Source: Hyaloscypha bicolor E
Lineage: Eukaryota; Ascomycota; Leotiomycetes; Helotiales; Hyaloscyphaceae
Assembly: GCF_002865645.1 (NCBI RefSeq)
Contig: NW_020194619.1
Location: 1,462,442 to 1,526,441, forward strand
Reading direction: 5' to 3'
DNA length: 64,000 bases
Positions 32,799-42,858 of the stretch are shown here, one piece after another (position 1 is the first letter of the stretch; each line of letters starts with the position of its first letter). The position numbers and the translations under genes are program-made. The notes beneath the pieces are model-generated. The model saw only the letters and a program-made list of their open reading frames with translations. It made no database searches and was not told where the DNA came from.

Positions 32799-34433
32799 AT
32801 GTCTGGTCTCTTCGATCAGCTTATTTCACGAGTCACCGGTACTTCGCGCGCCAGAAAGAATCCTAAACACGAAGTCAAGAGACAACTGTCCTGGATCCAA
32901 AACTGCCTAGAGAACCACAAAACCTGCAATCGAAACCCCCAAGAGAACTCATCGTTTCTACCAACACGCCTAGTCGACGTCCAATGCCCATCCTCCATCC
33001 GTCTCCTCAACTCAAGTGCAATTGTCGACCCCGATCGAAGATATGTAGCCCTCAGCTACTGCTGGAGCGACTCGATGCCCGAAAGCGGGCGAACGACGCT
33101 CTCCTCTCTTGCAGTCCACCAACATGAAATCAATGCCAAGAAGCTTCCGAAGACTCTTCAAGAAGCTCTCGAGGTCACTCGCTCTCTCTCAATAAGATAT
33201 ATCTGGATAGACGCCCTCTGCATCATCCAAGATGACGAAATCGACCGGGAACGTGAAATAGAGACCATGGCGCAGGTATATTCCTGCGCAACACTAACCA
33301 TCGCTGCTGGCGTCTCGTCCCACTGCGACGGTGGCTTCCTCGTGACGAAACGTTCTCCTTCCCGGATTCTCTCTATGTGGTTCGGAAGCTGGCCGGAGGA
33401 GCTCACGAGGCTCCTCCTGACCGTCAGTCCGGCTTGGACGGGTCCTTTGTTCTCAAACCCTCTTTTCAAGCGGGGCTGGACACTTCAAGAACGCGAACTT
33501 TCTGTCCGCGTACTTCACTTTACGAGCACAAACGTGATCTTCGAATGTAGAGAAGCTGTCAACCGGTACGAGGTTCGCACAGCGTACGATCTTTATCCCG
33601 ACATGCCTATGGATTACAGCTACCTCTTTGCTATAGCCGCGGAGCCAGGTGATTGGCGACACCGAATGCTCGACTTCGAAGACAGCCGCAAGAGTCCCTG
33701 GCGTGGGAGGTCCATGAAGCGGATCGCCATCGCGGACTGGCATGTTATTTGGTGGCGGACCGTTAGAGATTATTCAAGGAGACGGTTCACAGATCCGAGT
33801 GATATGTTACCTGCAATAGCTGGATTGGCAGATGTGATAGAGAAAAGACTGGGCTGGAGCTACAGGGCAGGTTTGTGGATGGAAAATTTGGCGTTTGACT
33901 TACTTTGGCAAGTTGTCAGAGATGCACGGGTAACTGAGGTGGTGGATGCGTATGTAGCTCCGTCATGGTCTTGGGCTTCTGCTGGTTGTTCCACCTGGTA
34001 TTGTATTGATGATATTGGTCCCTATGGCATCAAGGCCATGGAAATACTTGAGATAAAGGTTCAGCCGGCGGGGGCTAATAAAAAAGGGAAGCTGTTTGGT
34101 GGGTTTCTAAAGGTAAAAGGACGAATGAAGACAGTGGTGAGAGCGGTGATAAGTGCCCCTGAGAGGTTTATGGCAACGGCATTTTCGCTGCCGAGGAAAG
34201 ATAATGTCAAAGGGGAGCCGCTTTTGCATATTCTTTGGGACCGGAAGAGTGAAGTTCGAATGGATGAGAAACTCGCCATACTTTTGGTTATGCAGAACGA
34301 GTTTGGACACGGGGTGGGCCTCGCATTGCGAAGGACCGACGTTAAAGGCGTGTATAAAAGAGTGGGACTGGCGACCAACATCTCGGAGGACTTTATTAAA
34401 GACGAAGAGCCTGCAGAAGTCACCATTATCTGA
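32799..34433 (+). CDS. HET (heterokaryon incompatibility) domain protein
   Basis: Single exon of 544 residues. The HET domain spans about residues 82-240: RYVALSYCWSDS, then LPKTLQEALEVTRSLSIRYI, IDALCIIQDDEIDREREIET, MAQVYSCATLTIAAG, and RGWTLQERELSVRVLHF. These are the classical HET blocks 1 to 3. The C-terminal half contains YSRRRFTDPSDMLPAIAGLA, the AGLWMENLAFDLLW block and a PSWSWASAG segment typical of large fungal HET families. HET proteins trigger a cell-death reaction upon fusion of incompatible strains, or act in other immune-like responses. The N-terminus (MSGLFDQLISRVTG) has no second recognised domain. An inverted copy of 104 bases of this gene lies 950 bases downstream. Confidence 0.93.
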   Translation: MSGLFDQLISRVTGTSRARKNPKHEVKRQLSWIQNCLENHKTCNRNPQENSSFLPTRLVDVQCPSSIRLLNSSAIVDPDRRYVALSYCWSDSMPESGRTTLSSLAVHQHEINAKKLPKTLQEALEVTRSLSIRYIWIDALCIIQDDEIDREREIETMAQVYSCATLTIAAGVSSHCDGGFLVTKRSPSRILSMWFGSWPEELTRLLLTVSPAWTGPLFSNPLFKRGWTLQERELSVRVLHFTSTNVIFECREAVNRYEVRTAYDLYPDMPMDYSYLFAIAAEPGDWRHRMLDFEDSRKSPWRGRSMKRIAIADWHVIWWRTVRDYSRRRFTDPSDMLPAIAGLADVIEKRLGWSYRAGLWMENLAFDLLWQVVRDARVTEVVDAYVAPSWSWASAGCSTWYCIDDIGPYGIKAMEILEIKVQPAGANKKGKLFGGFLKVKGRMKTVVRAVISAPERFMATAFSLPRKDNVKGEPLLHILWDRKSEVRMDEKLAILLVMQNEFGHGVGLALRRTDVKGVYKRVGLATNISEDFIKDEEPAEVTII

Positions 34434-34756
34434 TGCTTTATACGAAATGCTAGTCATGTCAACGTCGAATCTAAAAGAATAATACTGGGTCTGAAGACGA
34501 GCTCATTGTGTGCGGTTTGTGGAGCATTTCACGCGGAAAGATCTATGTACAGGTATGAACTCTCCTCTCTTCCTCCTCACCCTCTGCAGTCCATGACGAA
34601 TTCCCCAGCCAAATGCTCCTCGTATTTCGTTCAATACATCCCCTCATATCCCCTGGCCTCCTGCTTGAAAGTCCAAGACAAGGTCCAGGACAAGTACTTC
34701 CAGTTTTCGTCCAGTGAGTTGAGGAAGATGGAGGGGAGGAGGTTCTGAGGGCGAGA
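34434..34756. other. Intergenic downstream of HET gene
   Basis: About 320 bases, no gene recognised; leads into the microsatellite block. Confidence 0.35.
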
Positions 34757-34813
34757 TTGTGGTTGTGGTTGTGGTTGTGGTTGTGGTTGTGGTTGTGGTT
34801 GTGGTTGTGGTTG
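34757..34813 (+). repeat. (GGTTGT)n hexanucleotide microsatellite, about 9 units
   Basis: Direct tandem repeat TTGTGG/GGTTGT visible over about 57 bases. The other strand reads as an (Asn-His)n ORF, which is a by-product of the repeat. Confidence 0.95.
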
Positions 34814-34822
34814 AGATGGGAT

Positions 34823-34852
34823 GGAGGAGGAGGAGGAGGAGGAGGAGGAGGA
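34823..34852 (+). repeat. (GGA)n trinucleotide microsatellite, about 10 units
   Basis: Perfect GGA run directly beside the inverted HET fragment that starts at 34857. Confidence 0.95.
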
Positions 34853-34856
34853 AGCC

Positions 34857-34960
34857 GCCAAAGTAAGCCAAACGCCAAATTCTCTATCCACAAACCCGCC
34901 CTGTGGCTCCAGCCCTGGCTTTTCTCTATCATATTTGCCAATCCAGCTATTGCAGGTAAC
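34857..34960 (-). pseudogene. Inverted 104-bp fragment of the HET gene C-terminal block
   Basis: Read on the minus strand this segment matches HET gene positions 33806-33909 base for base without gaps, with about nine substitutions in 104 (about 91%). It encodes LPAIAGLANMIEKS and HRAGLWIENLAFGLLW against LPAIAGLADVIEKR and YRAGLWMENLAFDLLW. Similarity stops sharply at both ends: at one side in the GGA repeat, at the other in unrelated sequence. It has no start or rest of the domain, so it is a dead fragment, either of this gene or of a close paralogue. Confidence 0.88.
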
Positions 34961-35500
34961 CTCTTTAAAACTTGCGCGTTTGTTTAAAGGCGAGGTTGTG
35001 TTGTAACAGGTAAATATCTTGAGCTTCAATTATCAATACTCGAATTTGTCGAAAACCCAATTATTATTAGGTGACTGAGAGACTTAAGCGTGGCAGTAAG
35101 CAAGCACCTTCATTCCTTCCTTCCTTTGTCCCTTCCCTCCTTTGTTCCTTCCTTCCTTCTATTATTTCCCCTACTCCTTCCCTCTATTACAACTTCCCTT
35201 ACTCTCTCCTTCTTTTATTTCCCCTCGGCCTAGAGGGTATAAATGCCCACCTTTCCTTCTCGTTTCCATTTTCTTTTCTCTTTTCCCTAACCACCACAAT
35301 GGGTCTTTCAGACCATTGCTTAACTCTCTCGGGGTGGGGGATGACGATTGCAGCCCTCGGGCTTGCAGTGTATCTCCTTGGCTCCTTTCATCTGGTTGTA
35401 GAGCTCGATTTCGTCTGAGTCCAGACCAGCAGCTAGATCTCCCTTATGAAAGGCTTTCTGGGCCTTTTAAGTTTCGTCATTGTTGTTGTTGTCGTATGTT
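34961..35500. other. Intergenic with polypyrimidine (CCTT)n stretch
   Basis: A CT-rich tract with many CCTT/CTTCC units runs from about 35107 to 35220. A 39-codon hydrophobic ORF from ATG 35299 (MGLSDHCLTLSGW...) follows but has no supporting evidence. Confidence 0.4.
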
Positions 35501-35539
35501 GAGATGAAGATGGTGGGTTGAGATGAGAGTTGTGTGAGG

Positions 35540-36734
35540 CTTCTCGCGGACAGAGGAAAACGACGCGTAGCGATCCACATCTCAGTCTCCTTGGTATCGT
35601 CGTAGAAGTTATCAATGAAATGAGGCTTCAACAACTTCGCGTTGAATTTCGCGTTCTCAGTTGGCAGAGAACCGAGACGGATGATGGTGGCGTCGACGTT
35701 ATGGTGTTGTAGCTCTTCGGATAGCTTCGAAGCAAGATAATCGACTCCGACATTTGTCTCTTGAGTAATTAGCGCGTTAAAGCCCTTTGAGCGCTTTTCT
35801 TAAATATTCTTAGCGATTATTATGGCCATTAGCAAGATGCTAATCTTTGCTTTTGTTAATGCCACTACTCCTTGAATACGAAGGTAAGCGTAATGAATCT
35901 TGGATGTAGCGTTGAGAAGAGAGTCCTTCTATCGAATTAAGAGCTTGCCACACATCTTCTCCTAATCCTTTGGAGCGTATTCCTTGAAGAAGTTGATAAT
36001 GGGGTATGGCAAGGTGCTATCGAAGGCGAGGAAGTACTTGGCAAGATGTGGCGTTTGCTTGGGCTATACCCGGAGTTGACTCAAGGCTGAAGAACTCATT
36101 CAGATTGCGAACGAGATCTCGATAGGTTCTGTCAGAGTAGCTCGGCTCGATGGAGATACTATACTTTGCTGCCTTTGGAATTCTACGCGCAGACGCTCGA
36201 GATTACGGAAGTTTACGTAGTGGCTTGGAATGTCGGTACCGACTCGGCGTTCGCAGCCCTCGGGGCCTCGGAAACGGAAGTCGGGCTTGCGGAAGACGGT
36301 GGTGGGGAGACTATTGGCTGGAGTATACTTCTCTACCTGCTGGACGATGCCCATCCATGTCTGCAGTTGACGCTGCTCCTCTTCGGCTTCTCTTCTTGTG
36401 TCGGTAGCATTTTGTCATTGACCAGTCTGTGAACCCTGCGATATACGGGTCGTCGTGAGACTGCTGGCTCTTTGCCAAGGTCACCCTTGGTGTCCCACTG
36501 GGAATCAAGGGCAGATTTGGTCGCCATTTCGGAATCCTCTTGGGAATGAGAGTCCTCAGCGGTCTTGCATGACTTTCGAAGCGGGCTCTTCCCTGACAGT
36601 CGGGAAGCAAGCCTCTTGGAAAGTTGTATAGGCGTGCTGGAAGCTGACTGTGGAATCTTGGAAGGGCGGAATATGGATCCAGAATTCGTGGGAACGGTAG
36701 CTTGAGCAGCTAGGGAGGCCAGGAATTCGGACAA
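35540..36734 (-). pseudogene. Degenerate unidentified gene on the minus strand
   Basis: Successive minus-strand segments look like real protein but are spread over frames with stops. The N-terminus at 36734 (MSEFLASLAAQATVPTNSGS) is followed by a Ser/Lys-rich region. Next come MGIVQQVEKYTPANSL, RVGTDIPSHYVNFRNLERLR and QQSIVSPSSRATL. After stops, KMCGKLLIR, a stop, then KDSLLNATSKIHYAYLRIQG. Further on, VDYLASKLSEELQHHNVDAT, RLGSLPTENAKFNAKLLKPH and EMWIATRRFPLSARSLTQ. A TAG falls where Trp might be expected (after KLLIR). The section between about 35760 and 36000 is AT-richer than its surroundings. I do not recognise the family. Possibly a mutated copy of a repeated gene. Confidence 0.5.
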
Positions 36735-37928
36735 TTGTGCTCTCGCTTACGAGTCCGCATCATTGATCGCAGCGCGCCGCAATATAAATAACAGTTCACC
36801 ATTGTAGTTGGTGGAAGAAAACAATTAAGAAGGAGAAAGCGGAGAAAGTCAGTGCGGTCTGGAAAGCTGGAGTTGTACTGATCCGGAATAAGCCTCGCAG
36901 GACTGTGACACGAGTTTACACGACTGTCGGCTAGGAAATGCTTGTTATTGTCAATGAATGCAGGAATTGAAGCACAAGCGACATCCTTCACCACTGCTCG
37001 CGAGACTCCCAAAAGCACTTCATTGATACCCTCTCTCGATTAATGTTGCAAGTGTTGACGGCAAGAAAACTGAGCAAGGCAGCTCGAGGTTTGTGTGAGA
37101 AGATCTTGAGGACTTTTGTATTCACCTAGGGATATCTTGTAAACAGCCAATGTGACCATGGCAAATGCCCAGCTTGTGTTACGGCAATTAAGATTGAAGT
37201 CTTGCCATACTTTCATGTGAAATCGAGTTGAGCAACTTCATACTTGGACCAACACCAGAAAATTCTCCATGATGGGCCGCCTCTACAACCTCAATTTCGT
37301 GGCAGTGCTCCAGTGCCACCCGTTCTCAACTTCCTTCAGTCATAGATAAATAAGCAAACCCCGACTCGGCCAAAATTCCCATCCGCCTACCTCTACATCC
37401 GACATATTTTCTAATCTCACCGACTCCCACAATAACCAATCTGTAGTCGCTCCCTAAATTCATCCGCCGCATCTCGATTTGCCATTCTATCTTCCTCTTC
37501 CAGACTGTGGCGTAACTGGCGTTTGAACGAGAGGAGGGGGATTGCTGAGCCTGTGCTCAGCTCGATTCGCTGAATCTGTGCTCCGAAAGCTCGCAGAGAC
37601 ATCTCGCAGGTGGGATGGAAATTATTTTGATGAGAAATCATGCCGTGAAACATCTAGTGTAAGGCAGAGACGTGTGGTGGTCTGATGAAGTTCTCCGTGA
37701 TGCAGTTGAGGTGTTGCCGTGTTTGCATGCTGAAGGGGAAGACGAACCTGGCAGAGGTGAGGAGGAGAACTTGGAGGCATAATCAACTGCTCCATTTCCT
37801 TTCTTGTTTACTTTAACGTTTCAATTATATCATCTACTAAGAGGACCACCTTCTTCCATTATATTTGGAAAGCATTCAATTCAATTCCCTTCCATCATTC
37901 ATCGTTCTCTTCAAGAAGTACAGCAACA
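36735..37928. other. Intergenic region
   Basis: About 1.2 kb. A 78-codon minus-strand ORF (37417-37653, FKRQLRHSLEEEDRMANRD) has a protein-like charged composition but no start context, introns or family I know. Confidence 0.35.
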
Positions 37929-38746
37929 ATGCATGTCCTCACTCTCACTTTCCTTTCCCTTGGTGTTATCACCGCAGCATCAAACTCCCAACAGCTAGAA
38001 ATAGCCAACTTGATACCCCGCTCGATCTGGAAAGCCTGGCAAAAGCGCGACAATATCCTCGCAGGCTGTGGGCAGCCCTTCCTGGCAACCACTTGTCCTC
38101 TCTCCCGCTCTCTCAACCCCATGCACAAATGAAACATGTTGTCCAAACTCTCTGGTTTGCAATCCTACGAGCGGTGCAGAGTTTGATGTGCGAACTTTTG
38201 TTGTCCTGATGGTTCGTTCCCCATACTCCCCTTCCCCTGAACAATCAATGTACCTGTGTAAAAAGCTGACTCGAGCGACTCAAAGCTCAAGACTGCCCGA
38301 CTGCTCTAGCCTCCACACCCTTCTGTGCTGATGACTCCTAGGAGCTCTAGGAAACCAGCCTAGGTGACACCAGCTATTTCTACTACCTGCAAGGGCAAAT
38401 CGGTCTCCAATCCCGGGGATGCGTTTCTGGAAAGCAGGTCATTGACCCATCGCTCACCGCCACAGAGCTCAGAATCGCCACCGCAGGTGCAACCTCCCTG
38501 TCTGGTGCCCAGACCAAAGCGAGCGTCAGCGTTTTGAGCCCAACTGGGTCTGCAGGGACGGCTACAATCAACGCGAAACCGACCACGTCTTCAGAGGGAA
38601 GCTCGATTGAGAGTGGGGTGATGAGCATCGCTTCGAGTCCGACACACAATGAAGGTAATAATATGCAGAAGGGAGTTTCAGTATATGCTGTTTCGGGACT
38701 TCTAGAAGTGATTGCTGCATTGCTCTCGTGCGTGGAGTTTGAGGGG
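37929..38746 (+). pseudogene. Degenerate secreted cysteine-rich, C-terminally anchored protein
   Basis: A signal peptide (MHVLTLTFLSLGVITAAS) is intact, followed by CGQPFLATTCP. A frame change near 38096 is needed to read LSPALSTPCTNETCCPNSLV, and another near 38195 to read CANFCCPDGS. The next coding-like part reads DCPTALASTPFCADDS, TAG, EL, TAG, ETSLGDTSYFYYLQGQIGLQ, then RGCVSGKQVIDPSLTATELR, a Ser/Thr-rich stalk and a final hydrophobic segment VYAVSGLLEVIAALL. Related fungal proteins as I recall them have Trp at both stops and Cys-Cys where this has Tyr-Tyr, which all amount to G-to-A changes. The stalk plus terminal hydrophobic segment suggests a former GPI-anchored or membrane-bound wall protein. 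Confidence 0.65.
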
Positions 38747-40949
38747 AGTGGCGGCAGTAATAGAGTTTTGGCGGATATTCTGGAACGATCCCATCAACTG
38801 GGTCTTCACTTTCTGATTCTGTGCTTATTAGCTTGTGTTAGAAGTCTCCTGAAAGCAAAATTTCTGTTTGTCACTCAGTACGTGTAGTTTGAATTACACT
38901 TTGACTCAAATTGCTATTCTCATGATTGTGAAAAGCAACCATAGGTCGTCCGCTGGGTCTCAGAAGACACGGGAGAAGAGGAAAGACTCGAAATGAAGCT
39001 GTTTGATGCAGAGCTATTCGGCCACGTATGAAGGAGAAGAAGGGACTGACCGAGAGCAGCTTGACCTGGATTCTCATAATCCCCCTTTTCGTCTCTGGTT
39101 AATTGTGTCACATAGGGCCTGGCAATTGACGATAACCACTTCCATATTGCGTAATCGAGTCTACTAGATGCTACCAAAGAGACGGAAGAGATGCAGAATG
39201 GGGACAAGGAGATGATGAGATGACAAAGTGCAATTTAGAACATAATTGCCTCGGACTTTGTTATGATCCCTCATTTTGTAGGAAAAAGTTTCAGGGATAC
39301 GCCGCCGAACTGCCGACGGCTCACTGAGAGCCAAGAATATCAATTACATGTGTGACAGCAAATTTTGGCATAGCGAGGCTGAAGGAGTCACCCCGCGTTA
39401 CTGTATTTCATTTAATACTATCCAAGATCGCTAGGCTTGCCATTGGAGCTCTCTGCCTCCGTGGGTAGTGTCTTTTTGGGAAACTGCAATCTGCGCAGAA
39501 TGCCGTGCAGCAGTGAGTCACAAGCCCTCCGCCCCGCCCAACAAAAAATGAAACATTTGAAATACCTGGAATAACCAGTCGCAACTTGACAGAGCTATCT
39601 GAAGGTTGGAAATATGCTATTGAATTATCTATCGACACAACAATGTCAGCAGACCAGATTCATAGCTTCTTTGGGACAGACGAACAGGAACGCTGAATCT
39701 TGCAAGCCACTCCCCCCTCGTCATCACCCGAGGATACTGATGGACGGCAAGCTGTCAGGATCTCTGGATTGGGCATCAGAGGCCAGCCGGCTGCGCCTCG
39801 GACGGGCCGATCCATGAAGCTTTCGATATGTTGCAGCCAATCATTCGGCAAACTACATTGATGCACACTTCTGTGGCACCACGTATGTGTTGGCTGATAC
39901 CACTCTCTGATGGCATCATGTACGGTAGGAAGTATTTGGAAACAGCTTCTTGAGTCCAAGAGCTGTTGCGTTCCGTAGGGTAACGCTTGCGGCGCCTCAC
40001 TCGAAGGTCGCGAACAAATGAGGATGAAGGACCGCGAAAGCTTGACTTGTTTAGCTCTGCTTGCCATTCAGAGACAGCAGAAACGATTTTGAGCCAGCGA
40101 ACAGCAATGCGAATCCTGCAAAGGAAACCATTTTTGACAAAGCTGACCGAGCCCTTGTCAGTTCTCAAATATTTTCCTTTTTGGAAAATGGAGGATGAAG
40201 ACTAGGCAGCAATCAAGAGCTATCTTGATCAACTTAAGTCCAGCCGCCTCTTAATAAGTTAAGCTTGGTGATCATTGCTGGTAGAAATTTTTGTCTCCAA
40301 CTCCTCGTCGAGATCGGATCCGAGGTGTTTGTGAGGACGTGTTTTCCAGTACACATCCTTGAATTCCCACCTTTGCAATATTTTTGGACGAGGATAGAGC
40401 AACGTTGAGTGGGTGATTGCGAGAAATTTGGAAGCTAACTCATGATTGGTTCTGATGTGGGTTCTCGGCCAGATTCAGCAAAGTAGGACACCAATGCAAC
40501 ATTAGGCCTCACCAACGTAAGAGACCTTCCTTTACTGCTTACCAACTCAATGGAAACGAATCATCTGTGAGTCGAGAATATTACTGGAGAGGTTCATGCA
40601 CGTTGGCCTGTCATGGAGGGATTGGCGCTTCTGGCGCTCTTCGGGCTCCCCGCGGTTCGCTTACTGAAAGGGGAACATGTGACCCTGGTCCCAAGTGAAC
40701 CACTTGGTGACCAAACATTTAGTTTTCTGCAGTTGCAGTCGTGGTAGAGATGCAGTACGCCTTATTACATGGCGCTGCCTTGATTTGGGCAATGCGTGCC
40801 CATCCCTGAAAAGGTGCGTACACTGTGCAAGTACTGTGCAAGTACTGTACATCGAAGATGGATTACGAAGTATCATATTCAAGTCAATCAATCAATCCTT
40901 CATACTTTGGAATGGAATTTGCCACATCCTTCGTTTTCTTCTATCTGCC
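38747..40949. other. 2.2-kb region without a recognised gene
   Basis: ORFs of 60-135 codons occur on both strands (largest 39660-40067 minus) but show no motifs. A direct tandem repeat of TGTGCAAGTAC, two units, lies at about 40821-40846. The last part is the promoter of the HRQ gene. Confidence 0.35.
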
Positions 40950-42207
40950 ATGGCTACTTCTCATGAGTTCTCCCTCGCAGGACAATCTTGGGCGCTCAAA
41001 CTCTCGGCTCCAAAGCCATTCCAAATGACATTACTGGGACTTGTCTTTGCACTGTCCTATTTTATTGCACGGAAAATGACATTCAGAGCTCGAAGACGGT
41101 CATTGGACTTCTCGAACATTGAGCCTCTCCCTTTTTTCGACGTCTCGAAAACCAAACCTCGCCGTTATCGACCATGGAAAGCCGGAAAGTACAACATGAC
41201 AATGGGGATCCGAAAAATGCCAGAAGAAGACTGGCTCGTCATCGACAACAAGTATGAAGAAGAACAAAGCCTCAAAAGATTTCTTCTCAAAAACCAACGT
41301 GATGGGGTTATGCAAGTTCTTCCATGCGCAGAGGAGGCATGTGAGGAGGCACTCGATTGCATCGTCAACTTTTTGATCAAGCGTTATCCATCCCAGTTTC
41401 AATACCCAAAAGGAAAGCAAGGTTATATCTACAACGGGATAACGAATCGGACCTTCAAAGTTACCAAACCTTACGAGCAACATCCCCTAGAAGTCGCAGC
41501 TCAGTTGGCGATGGAAGATATCAACTTGTTGATCGAAGGATCAGGACAAGATGCTCGGAATTACTACTTGTAAGTCCTTAGACAAGTGGGACGAACAGGC
41601 TGACCATGTTTCTCAGACAAGCCAGCTTCTCAATGGCTCCAGCAGGGTGGTATATCTCCGAGCGCATAGGATGGCCATTGTGGGAGATACACGGCCCAGT
41701 ACCAATTTGGGATGTGAAACTGAGAACTGCGATGGAGAAGTATGTCAATTCCAGCTACCAAAGTGGTGCTGACACTTTAGGTTCTTCCTTGGCTTGAAGG
41801 TCTCCAGTCCTGTGCAACGAAACAATTACTTTATCCAAACAAACGATACTATGTTCCAACAAGAACCTTTTGCAGACTCACTCCCCACTCCGCCAAGGAT
41901 CGAAGACCTCCGTATCAGATACGAAAGGCAAACGCTGCGGAGACTTCCGCGGACTCGGGCTGTCATGTTCTTAGTTCGAACCTATTTGATACCAATGACC
42001 GATTTGCGTGACGAGAAGGATAGCATTTACTGTTTGCGCTCAGCCATAGAAGCGTGGCCAGAGGAAATTGCAAAGTACAAGGGGAGACATGTGTGGGCGG
42101 CGGTGTTCCGATTTTGGTGTGAGGAGGTCTTAGGAGACTATTCTCCTGAAGGAATGGAGAATAACGGCATTGGAGTGCCCGCAGAAGAACTTGAGCGAAA
42201 GCAATGA
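40950..42207 (+). CDS. HRQ / DUF3445 family protein (heme-dependent oxidative N-demethylase-like)
   Basis: Exons 40950-41569, 41617-41739 and 41781-42207, with 47- and 41-nt introns, give 389 residues. The N-terminus has a membrane-anchor-like stretch (MTLLGLVFALSYFIARKM). Family blocks in order: YRPWKAGKYNMTMGIRKMPE, DWLVIDNKYEEEQSLKRFLL, QLAMEDINLLIEG, FSMAPAGWYISERIGWPLWE, IHGPVPIWDVKLRTAMEKFF, then NNYFIQTNDTMFQQEPF and RYERQTLRRLPRTRAVMFLV. This is the DUF3445 pattern; related bacterial proteins are heme enzymes that demethylate amines. The fungal function is not established. The gene lies beside a Zn2Cys6 regulator in the same orientation; a regulatory link is speculation. Confidence 0.85.
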
Positions 42208-42858
42208 GTTGATGGAGCATTTGTGTTGTATGAAGGAGAGAGTGAGGACAGCAGGAGCGAGAAGGTAGTTGGCGTGTTCTCCGTATTCACTAGATCCCTG
42301 TCAATTCTGGAAATCTATCACGTGCAACATATTTTCTCCCTCCTTTCTTCCTCACCTCACTCCTCCACGACTGCCGTTCCATCGAAGCCATCACATCACA
42401 CTGCCATGAACCAACTTGCTGACCGCATCTCTATCTCAGCCTAGCCTGCCGCTCATGTATCCTGTAGCCCTATCGGATCGCCTCCATTGGTGACGCAGAC
42501 GGGAGACGACCCGACAGCTTGGAACCGGCTTCCAATCACAAATTTCACAGTACCGCTTTGGCGCTCTGGAGACAAAAGCAGGCTCAAGTCGTCCAGTAGT
42601 GATGGAAGATGCCTGGTCGGAGAAAGTTGAGCTCTCTGATTAGTTCTCGACCCCAAAGAAACCAATGCCCCGCTTTTCAGCTGCTACTCATGGCTTTCCC
42701 ACGTCAGGCGCGGTCAGGTTGGGCCTTTGGCTTCTCCGATCCCATAAAACCCAAGTCCGGCTCATTCCCTCTTTGCATTGTGGTGCTTTCATGCTTCTTG
42801 TTTGTGTCGAAGTTGTTCCTTTTCGGATTTGTTTTGTGTCTTAACCGATCGATGGAAT
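42208..42858. other. Promoter region of second Zn2Cys6 gene
   Basis: About 650 bases; contains one TCACGTG at 42318-42324. The downstream frame is open from 42778 but the Met at 42859 gives the usual short N-terminus before the zinc cluster. Confidence 0.4.

Noticed and set aside
34543..34941. 132-codon minus ORF with (Asn-His)n run
   Set aside because: Composite of microsatellite and the inverted HET fragment; not a gene.
37417..37653. 78-codon minus ORF with charged composition
   Set aside because: Isolated, no family resemblance, start context weak; could be a remnant but unsupported.
39660..40168. Overlapping minus ORFs of 130-135 codons
   Set aside because: Two frames open together over the same bases, no motif; likely chance.
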